From the NCBI RefSeq assembly GCF_040802235.1, contig NC_133169.1:46693034-46757033 (forward strand): a stretch of 64,000 nt of DNA. Reading direction: 5' to 3'. The notes under the pieces were generated by a model. That model did no database searches. It saw only the letters and a list, made by a program, of their open reading frames with translations, and was not told the DNA's origin. This DNA is from Manis javanica (Eukaryota > Chordata > Mammalia > Pholidota > Manidae). The position numbers and the translations under genes are program-made. The first letter of the stretch is position 1, and every line of letters begins with the position of its first letter. Below, in pieces: positions 58,039-64,000 of this stretch.

Positions 58039-58327
58039 TGTCAGTCCGGGGAAAGGAAATCTCGGGCAAAATACTTCTTGAAAGGCCCCCACCAGTAAGA
58101 TGGTGAACTTATGGCTTCTCTTTGAGGTCCTTGGTTCCCACCGGCACCACCTGAAGCCCAATCACCTCTTGCCCCACTCCCAATCCCAGCACCTAGCCAA
58201 TAGCCACCAGCCCCATAGAAGTGACACCTCAATCAGCTCATGCCCTTTGCTATATAACCCAGCACCTTTCCCTAATAAAGCAGAATTCTGCAGTGAATTG
58301 CTGCTGTGTGTCTCTCCTTTCCTTTCA
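58039..58327 (+). promoter_or_regulatory. ERV-B 5' LTR
   Basis: Probable start TGTCAGTCC at 58,039 (58,031 is an alternative) and end TTTCA at 58,327, about 289 bp. Contains a TATA box (tatataaccc near 58,250) and AATAAA near 58,275 with a normal short R/U5. The exact start cannot be proven without the 3' LTR. Confidence 0.75.
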
Positions 58328-58328
58328 T

Positions 58329-58346
58329 TGGTGGCAAAACCCGGGA
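58329..58346 (+). other. ERV-B primer-binding site (tRNA-Phe-like)
   Basis: tggtggcaaaacccggga, one base after the LTR CA end. It agrees with the tRNA-Phe class of ERV primer sites at all but about two positions. Confidence 0.7.
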
Positions 58347-58456
58347 GACGGGACACCCCAACTGGGCCCCATCTTCCCCCCGACACCAGCAGCAGCTTGC
58401 CCTCATCCTCTTTTCTGGCGCAGACTCATCACACTCACCACTCCTCTCTGGCCTTT

Positions 58457-58462
58457 AGGTAA
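58457..58462 (+). promoter_or_regulatory. Candidate ERV-B splice donor
   Basis: tttag/gtaagt: a strong donor consensus (GT at 58,459-58,460) in the leader downstream of the primer site, where retroviral env mRNAs are usually spliced. Sequence evidence only. Confidence 0.5.
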
Positions 58463-58470
58463 GTTTTCCC

Positions 58471-58866
58471 TTCCAGAGCGGGCCGCTCTTCCCTGAGCTA
58501 TTGCAGTGCCATTGACCGTGATCATCTGGCAAGGCCCTGACGCTCAGGGACAAGGAAGGAACTCTCCCCACCTCAGGCCTTCACAGCTGCAGTGGACCCT
58601 CAGGGCCCTCCTCCAACAGCCATAAATCTCCGCCTCAGGCCCCTCCTCTGACAGTCATAAATGCACTCACCATCCCTTCCATCAGCGCCAAAACTTTTTA
58701 AGCAAAATTTCCCCGGAATGGGCCACTCTTCCCCGAGCTATCACACTGCCATTGACCGTGATCGTCCGGCAAGGCCCTGACGCTCGGGGACGAGGACAGA
58801 ACTCTCACCGTCTCAGGCCTTCATGGCTGTGGCGGACCCTCAGGCCCCCCTCCAACAGCCATAAAC
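58471..58866 (+). repeat. 240-bp tandem duplication in ERV-B leader
   Basis: gccattgaccgtgatc starts at 58,508 and again at 58,748 (spacing exactly 240). Similarity covers about 150 bp: gcgggccgctcttccctgag / tgggccactcttccccgag, caaggccctgacgctc, cctccaacagccataaa. A smaller internal repeat of the cctcc...acagccataaat end lies at about 58,596-58,661. Confidence 0.88.
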
Positions 58867-59140
58867 GAGGTGACTCCTTTGCAGATGAGAATGCTCCCTT
58901 TTTTACCCCCCTCCTCCTTCTGTTCTGCCCACAAAAATCCGTTCTGTCTGCTGAAAATTCCTTGTGCTAGGTACCTCGTGACTCCGGCACTCTGCCTTGC
59001 TAAGAAATTCCAACTCGTATACGAGTTTCCACAGACCACCAAAGATCATCGGGGATGCCCTTTGTGTCCTTGCAATCTGCTTCCAGCCTGAGGATCTCCG
59101 TTTGTCTTCCCCTGTTTGTCTCCTTCTCTGTCCTTTAGCC

Positions 59141-59638
59141 ATGGGAGCCTCCTCATCCCTCCCTGAAAGTTCACCTCTTGAATGCCTGCTTAAGCATCTG
59201 GTTACCCTCTCCCTGATGCCTGATATACAACCAAAACTTCTCCATAAATACTGCTCCCAAGATTGGCAGACATACCCCCTAGACAATAACAACCAATGGC
59301 CCGCAGGGGGAATTCTTGATCCTAACATCACTTGCAATCTCTTTAACTACTTCCAGCGCCTGAAAAAATGGAAGGAGATTCCCTATATCGAAGCTTTCCG
59401 CCTCCTCTTCCCCCGCCTGCACCAAGTTCTCCTAGCCTGCAAGCCGCTGCCCCCGCAGAAGCCTCCTGTTCACTCCCTTCCCCTTCATCCTTCTTCTCCT
59501 ACAACAGACTTTCTCCCTTCCTCCCCCACCATCTCCTCCACCTTTGTCCCCCGTGGATTAAACCTGAGCCTTTCAGCCCCCCTTTAACTAGGTCACGGGG
59601 GCCTCCTCCATCTTTGCCCTCATCACCTGTTTCTCCCC
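59141..59638 (+). pseudogene. ERV-B gag 5' part (matrix and proline-rich region)
   Basis: The ATG at 59,141 gives MGASSS, a start with Gly2 and small residues as needed for N-myristoylation, so it is the gag start. Matrix follows (LLKHLVTLSL, WKEIPYIEAFRLLFP near residue 75-90), then a Pro/Ser-rich stretch. The frame from the ATG stops at 59,587; the Pro-rich text seems to continue in another frame (PEPFSPPLTRSRGPPPSLP). Gag would assemble particles at the membrane. The gene is interrupted at 59,639 by a ~540-bp foreign segment. Confidence 0.75.
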
Positions 59639-60177
59639 TGTTGGGGACTGCCTTTGTCTTCTCACATATTTGTAGGCAGAATGGGAAAGCACCTTCCCCC
59701 ATGTCTGAATGCAGCATGAGAAAGCACAAGCTTGAGAATAACCGGTGCAGTCCTTGGAAGTTATCTGTCCACAAAAACATATCTTGTCCTCGAAGACGAG
59801 CCAAGACTCCTCACTCTGAAAATAGGGAGACCTTGAGGATGTGTAGAAACACCGCCCCTGCTTTTAGCTATGCCCTTCCCACACTTGCCGATGTGGCAGG
59901 AATGGAGAACAAAGAACATTCTGTTTACTCATTCCATAAGCAACTAACTGGAGCCCTGCTGTAGCTCAGTTGGTAGAGCATGGGACTCTTAACCTCAGAG
60001 TTGTGAGTTCAAGCCCAACTAGAGTGGCAGAGGCAAGCAGCTGGGCTGCTGGCTGGCGACGCGTGGGAGCGTCAGCCCTCCCAGTCTGGTTCTATCTTTC
60101 TTTATTTTCTTTGCCCCCCCTTCCACACTTCAGGACCTGCTTGAGTAGGCGTGGCTAGACTGCATCACTCCCCCACA
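59639..60177 (+). mobile_element. ~540-bp insertion in ERV-B gag, LTR-like ends, contains tRNA-like segment
   Basis: It begins TGTTGGGGA and ends TCCCCCACA: TG...CA ends with near-inverted termini, as for an LTR. It lies between matrix/proline-rich and late-capsid text of gag, where about the first half of capsid is missing. No target-site duplication was found and no AATAAA is visible, so the LTR reading is tentative. A tRNA-Lys-like segment sits at 59,953-60,028. The alternative is a composite of a SINE plus unknown DNA. Confidence 0.45.
59953..60028 (+). tRNA. tRNA-Lys(CTT)-like sequence with Pol III A and B boxes (degenerate; pseudo-tRNA or SINE head)
   Basis: A tagctcagttgg A-box, an intact D-arm (GCTC...GAGC), an anticodon loop ctcttaa (CTT) and a gttcaagcc B-box are in tRNA order. 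The T-stem has two mismatches and the acceptor stem pairs poorly, so it is unlikely to make a working tRNA. It is followed by T-rich tracts (tttctttattttcttt near 60,088-60,110). This could be a tRNA-Lys-derived SINE head or a captured tRNA gene. Confidence 0.6.
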
Positions 60178-60770
60178 GACTGAGCCAGAACCCTTCAGTT
60201 CCCCTAAGATTCGGTCCCGAGGACCTCCCAAAATTATCGCCCCCCTCCAGGACATAGCTTAGACAGACTCACTCAAGCCCTATTACAGTATACTAGCCTT
60301 GACCCAGAAACACCTGACGGAAGACATGTCCTTATGACATACTTCCTAGCTCAAAGCTACCCCGACATTAAAGCTAAACTCAAAAAGTTAAGAACAGGAC
60401 CCTGCTACCCCACAGACTGAGATCCTAACAGTGGCCTTTAAAGTCTTCCATAACTGGGAGGAGGAGAAAGAATGCCATAAATAAAAGGCTGATGAGGCCA
60501 ATTTCCAAATGTTGGCCCAGCTGATAAAACCACAACCTGGGCACCCCTCTACAAACAAGCACCCCCCCCAGGAGCTTGTTTCAAGTGTGGAAAAGAGGGA
60601 CATTGGTCAAGGGCGTGCCCCTCCCCCAGATCTCCTACCACCCTATGCCCCAGATGTCACAAAAAGGGCCACTGGGGGTCTGATTGCCCAGCCACCCGAA
60701 GGGGAGGCTGGATGAACAACCCCCAATCCTAAGCCTGCCATAGTGGGGCTGGCAGAAGAAGACTAATGGG
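60178..60770 (+). pseudogene. ERV-B gag 3' part (late capsid and two-finger nucleocapsid)
   Basis: It resumes with a second proline-rich copy (PEPFSSPKIRSRGPP, echoing 59,545-59,610), then C-terminal capsid text (SLDPETPDGRHVLMTYFL near 60,296-60,350; AQSYPDIKAKLKKLRTGP). Nucleocapsid has two intact CCHC zinc fingers, CFKCGKEGHWSRAC (60,577-60,618) and CPRCHKKGHWGSDC (60,646-60,687), in one frame. Nucleocapsid binds and packages viral RNA. Multiple stops around 60,400-60,490 and the missing capsid N-terminal half make Gag defective. Confidence 0.8.
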
Positions 60771-60814
60771 GCCTGGGGGCTTCTCGCCAGACCATTTTCA
60801 TCACCAAACAGGAG

Positions 60815-61141
60815 CCCAGGGTTACTTTAGCAGTAGACGGTCACCCCATCTCCTTCCTCCTAGATACAGGAGCCACCTTCTCAGTCTTGCGAGAATACCG
60901 GGGCCCTACCATGCCTGCCATTACTCCTATAGTAGGGGTAGGAGGTAAACAGATTTTACCATTAACCTCCCCCCTTTTATGTACAATCCAAGACAATCCC
61001 ATACCTTTCTCCCACTCCTTCCTGGTTATGCCCCAGTGTCCCATCTCTTTACTAGGATGGGACATCCTTTCTCTCCTCCATGTTTCCATAACTATATCCA
61101 CTCCCACAGCCCCCAGTACTCCCTTTCTGATGGCCTCATAG
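60815..61141 (+). pseudogene. ERV-B protease
   Basis: An open aspartic-protease frame: FLLDTGATFSVL (catalytic Asp at 60,863-60,865), flap-like VGVGGKQ, and LGWDIL near the end, the conserved closing motif. It stops at 61,139-61,141. It is the best-preserved enzyme piece of ERV-B; a dimer would be required for activity. Gag and pol around it are broken, so it is counted as part of a dead provirus. Confidence 0.8.
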
Positions 61142-61384
61142 CCGATGACCACCCTCTACCCAATGAAAGCTCTGGTTCCGCCCTCATACACCCTGTAAAT
61201 CCCAAAGTTTGGGACATTACAAGCCTCTCTGTAGCCCTATGTCCTCCTGCTTCCATCAAATTATGTGACCCTTGTCAGTATATCTGTCAGGCCCAATACC
61301 CGCTAACCACTTCAGCCCTCATAGGCCTCCAACCCATCATTCAAGATCTCTTAAAACAAAAATTACCTCAGACCCACTCACTCA

Positions 61385-62535
61385 CCATTCAATACCCCCA
61401 TATTAGCTGTTAAGAAAACCAACGGATCTTTCTGCCTTGTCCAAGACCTTCACCTCATCAACATGGCCGTTGTCCCTATCCATCCCTTAGTTCCAAATCC
61501 ATACACCCTTTTATCGCAGATCCCTGCCTCGGCATCCCACTTCTCTGTCTAGATCTCAAGGACGCATTTTTTTCTATCCCTCTGGACCCCTCCTCCCAAG
61601 ATTTTTTCGCCTTCACCTGGACGGACCCATACACAAAACATTCTGAACAACTCACTTGGACAATTTGCCACAAGGCTTCTGAGATAGTCTCCATATTTTT
61701 GGACAAGTCCTAGCTCAGGACCTCAAACAGTTTCATCATGATCACTCCGAGTCCACTTTATTACAATATGTAGATGATCTTCTAGTCTGCAGTCCCTCGT
61801 GGGAAGAGTCTCAACTTGACACTGCCTCTCTACTTAACCTTCTAGCTTCCAGAAGTTACCGGGTATCCCCCATCAAAGCTCAAATCTCTTCCCCTTCTGT
61901 CACTTACCTCAGATTCCTCCTATCTCAACAAAGAAAGTCCATTACCTTAGACAGAAAATGGCCCCTCTCTGACCTACCCATTCCCAAAACCAAGACAGAA
62001 ATCCTTCCCTTTCTAGGCCTGGCTGGGTATTTTAGAGCGTGGATCCCTAACCTCTCCCTGTTAGCAAGACCCCTATACGGCCTCAGCAAGGGCCCCCCTG
62101 AAGAACCATTATCCTCCTCATCCCGATACTCCTTCATTAAGCTCTGTCGAGCCCTTGTAGAAGCCCCAGCTCTCCCTCTTCCTGATTTGTCGAAACCCTT
62201 CTCATTATACATTCATGAGAGGTCCAGTCAAGCTCTAGGAGTCCTAGGCCAATATTATGTCCCATCCTTTGCCCCAGTAGCTTATCTCTCCAAGAAATTA
62301 GACCTCACAGTTCGGGGATGGGCCCCCTGCCTATGGGCATTAGCCGCTAGACAGCTCTTGCAGAAAGAAGCTCATAAACTGACATTCAGGGCGCCCCTTA
62401 CCATTCTGTCCCAACATCACCTAAAAGATCTCTTAACCTACAAAAGTTTACAGACTCTCCCTCCTTCCAGACTCCTGACCTTACTGTCCTCTTTCCTCCA
62501 AAATCCCATTCACCCCCTTTGCCATCCATACCTGA
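61385..62535 (+). pseudogene. ERV-B reverse transcriptase and connection domain; RNase H and integrase missing
   Basis: RT text in several frames: LVPNPYTLL near 61,488-61,512, DLKDAFFSIPL near 61,554-61,586, the YVDD box at 61,767-61,778 with LLVCSPSWEES after it, and LPFLGLAGYFRAW near 62,002-62,040. The connection region (YLSKKLDLTVRGW, 62,280-62,320) follows and ends near 62,530. No DGSS-type RNase H or integrase HHCC/DDE text follows: env starts within about 10 bp. Frameshifts and stops occur before the YVDD. Confidence 0.85.
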
Positions 62536-62538
62536 ATC

Positions 62539-64000
62539 ATGACTTTTTCCTCCTTTACTGCTCCCTTGCTTTTTTGCCTCATTTCTATTGTCTTCCCCAC
62601 CACCCAAGCCTCCTTTGTATGGCGATTCAAAGTCAGACAAACTTACACACAGCATCAAACAAAAGTTACTGCCCTCATTACCACATCAGACTGCCCTCTG
62701 AAAGGCTGCTCTGAGCCTTTATACCTCCACTTTCCTCCCTCCACCGAAGTGTTCAATAGCAGCTACCTTTATTCTCCCCACCTGTTCTTCCTCTATGAGC
62801 AAAGACAAGCCTATTGCAGGTGATGGCAAGACACCTACGGAGGATGTCCCTACTGGTCCTGTGCCATTCACTACATGGGTAACTTCCAGTATCCACAGTA
62901 TTACTCCTCCAACCATTTCATGAAATATCCCAATGGCTCATTCTCCTTATCAATCCCAGATCCCTGGGACTCTCGATGGGCTGCCGGAGTCACAGCCTCG
63001 GTTTACTATGGGGGGTCCTCAACCCCCCACAGTACCCTTCATATCTCTCAAGAGTATGTTCCCTCTCACTCCCAGATCTCTCAAGTTGCATCAGATATCG
63101 GACATTCCAAAAAAGTCATTATGCAAACTCTTGATGGCGCCTCTTCATCTTCTTATTCCTCCTACTCTTGGTTACAGCTCATTCAAGACACCACCATCTT
63201 TCTCAACCACACCCTAAACTCTGCCAATTGTTTCTTGTGCACATCATTTCAGTGCCCACTGCTGGCCACGGTGCCCCTTAACATTTCCAACTACTCCTTC
63301 CATGCAGAAGGACAACCCCTCCGCCCCTTAGCAGACATACTCCTATGGGAACCAGAATACGCAGATAATCTCACCATCCACCACTGTGTAGGCCCAACTC
63401 CACCCCCCTCCAGTGCACTTCACTTCCTCTCTATCTACACCCCTACCTCCAGCTCTAAGACTTTTACACAACTGGGACACTTCTTTTGGTGTAATGGCAG
63501 TCTTTTCAACTCACTGCCTCCCAACTCCTATACACCCTGCATTCTCATCACCCTAATCCCAAAGCTTACACTTTACAGCATGGTAGAATTTCTTGAGCTC
63601 CAACCTCCCTTGCCCTCGAGCACAAAAGGGCTGCTTTCCTTCCCATTATGGTCAGTATTTCCCTACCCACCTCAGCCATTGGGGCAGGATTTTCAGAGGG
63701 AGCCTTGGGTCACTCTCTATGGGCAGTTAGAGATCTCAACGCCAAACTTGAGAGAGCCCTGACATCCACTGCCGATTCCCTGGCCTCTCTCCAAAGACTG
63801 GTCACTTCGCTAGCTAAGGTAACCTTTCAAAACCGGCGGGCCTTAGATCTGCTTACAGCCAAGAAGGGTGGCACCTGCGTCTTCCTTCAAGAAGAGTGCT
63901 GCTATTACATCAATGAATCCAGCATTGTAGAAACTGACATTACCAGACTCACTAACCTTGCCTCCAGCCTCCACTCTGCTTCCAATTCCAACCCATTCTC
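62539..64000 (+). pseudogene. ERV-B envelope (SU complete with one stop; TM in another frame; truncated by window)
   Basis: A signal peptide (MTFSSFTAPLLFCLISIVF) opens SU at 62,539. A TGA at 62,821-62,823 breaks SU, which continues in frame to 63,762 with several N-X-S/T sequons and the FFWCNGSLFNSLP segment. A net one-base shift between about 63,540 and 63,609 puts TM in a different frame. In the TM frame: a weakened furin-like site (EHKR, 63,618-63,629), a hydrophobic fusion-peptide region, RRALDLLTAKKGG and an intact CX6CC (CVFLQEECC, near 63,879-63,905). Env mediates receptor binding and fusion in family members; this copy is broken at both points. The membrane anchor lies beyond the window. 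Confidence 0.85.

Larger units (their letters stand above)
58039..64000 (+). mobile_element. ERV-B: class I (gamma-like, tRNA-Phe-type) provirus, 5' LTR to env, runs off right edge
   Basis: Order: 5' LTR, primer-binding site, leader with 240-bp tandem duplication, gag (split by a ~540-bp insertion), protease, RT, env SU and TM. The primer-binding site (58,329-58,346) differs from one complementary to tRNA-Phe by about two bases, as for HERV-F/H-like groups. RNase H and integrase are missing: pol runs straight into env near 62,530. The env TM continues past the window, and the 3' LTR must lie outside. All genes carry breaks. Confidence 0.88.

Noticed and set aside
59953-60028. Functional tRNA-Lys gene
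   Set aside because: Acceptor and T stems pair poorly and it sits inside a retroviral relic; kept only as a tRNA-like segment.

Overview
This window looks like nuclear DNA of a placental mammal, most likely a laurasiatherian. It holds two intronless class-A olfactory receptor (OR2T-type) reading frames in a sea of LINE-1 (L1) copies and three decayed class I endogenous retroviruses (ERVs). Apart from one tRNA-like segment at about 59,953-60,028 I saw no SINE in 64 kb. That fits a lineage poor in SINEs, such as pangolins, but the taxon is an inference from repeat style and was not looked up.

Layout. 1-3,900: a young minus-strand L1 5' UTR (tandem ~210-bp monomers, one inverted) nested in an older minus-strand L1. 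3,900-14,000: unique sequence, L1 3' ends and a degraded ERV (ERV-C) whose integrase is split by an L1 tail. 14,070-15,044: first olfactory receptor, open but without its DRY motif. 15,045-24,832: unique DNA and L1 pieces. 24,833-25,816: second olfactory receptor, apparently functional, with a duplicated N-terminal glycosylation segment. 25,817-34,660: unique DNA, a plus-strand L1 3' half and an old minus-strand L1. About 35,400-39,104: ERV-A (gag, protease, RT fragments and a 3' LTR; no 5' LTR, integrase or env). 39,105-42,115: plus-strand L1 ORF2 half. 42,130-44,855: an old minus-strand ORF1-type L1/HAL1-like element whose 5' region is itself made of ~91- and ~100-bp tandem units. 46,074-54,992: a full-length plus-strand L1 with a perfect 17-bp target-site duplication. 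About 58,039 to the window end: ERV-B (5' LTR, tRNA-Phe-like primer site, leader, gag, protease, RT, env).

The most notable structure is the L1 at 46,091-54,975. Its matching target-site duplications enclose the L1 and a further ~1.8 kb that contains the 3' end of an unrelated ERV (env TM remnant, polypurine tract, LTR up to its AATAAA signal) and then a second poly(A) tail. This is what a long L1 3' transduction that borrowed an LTR polyadenylation site would look like. A second insertion into the L1 tail is the main alternative. The L1 ORF1 is intact; ORF2 has two stops and three frameshifts, so this copy cannot move by itself.

The two olfactory receptors are the only host protein genes supported here. 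Everything else recognisable is mobile-element DNA. No CRISPR array, bacterial operon or novel multi-gene system is present.
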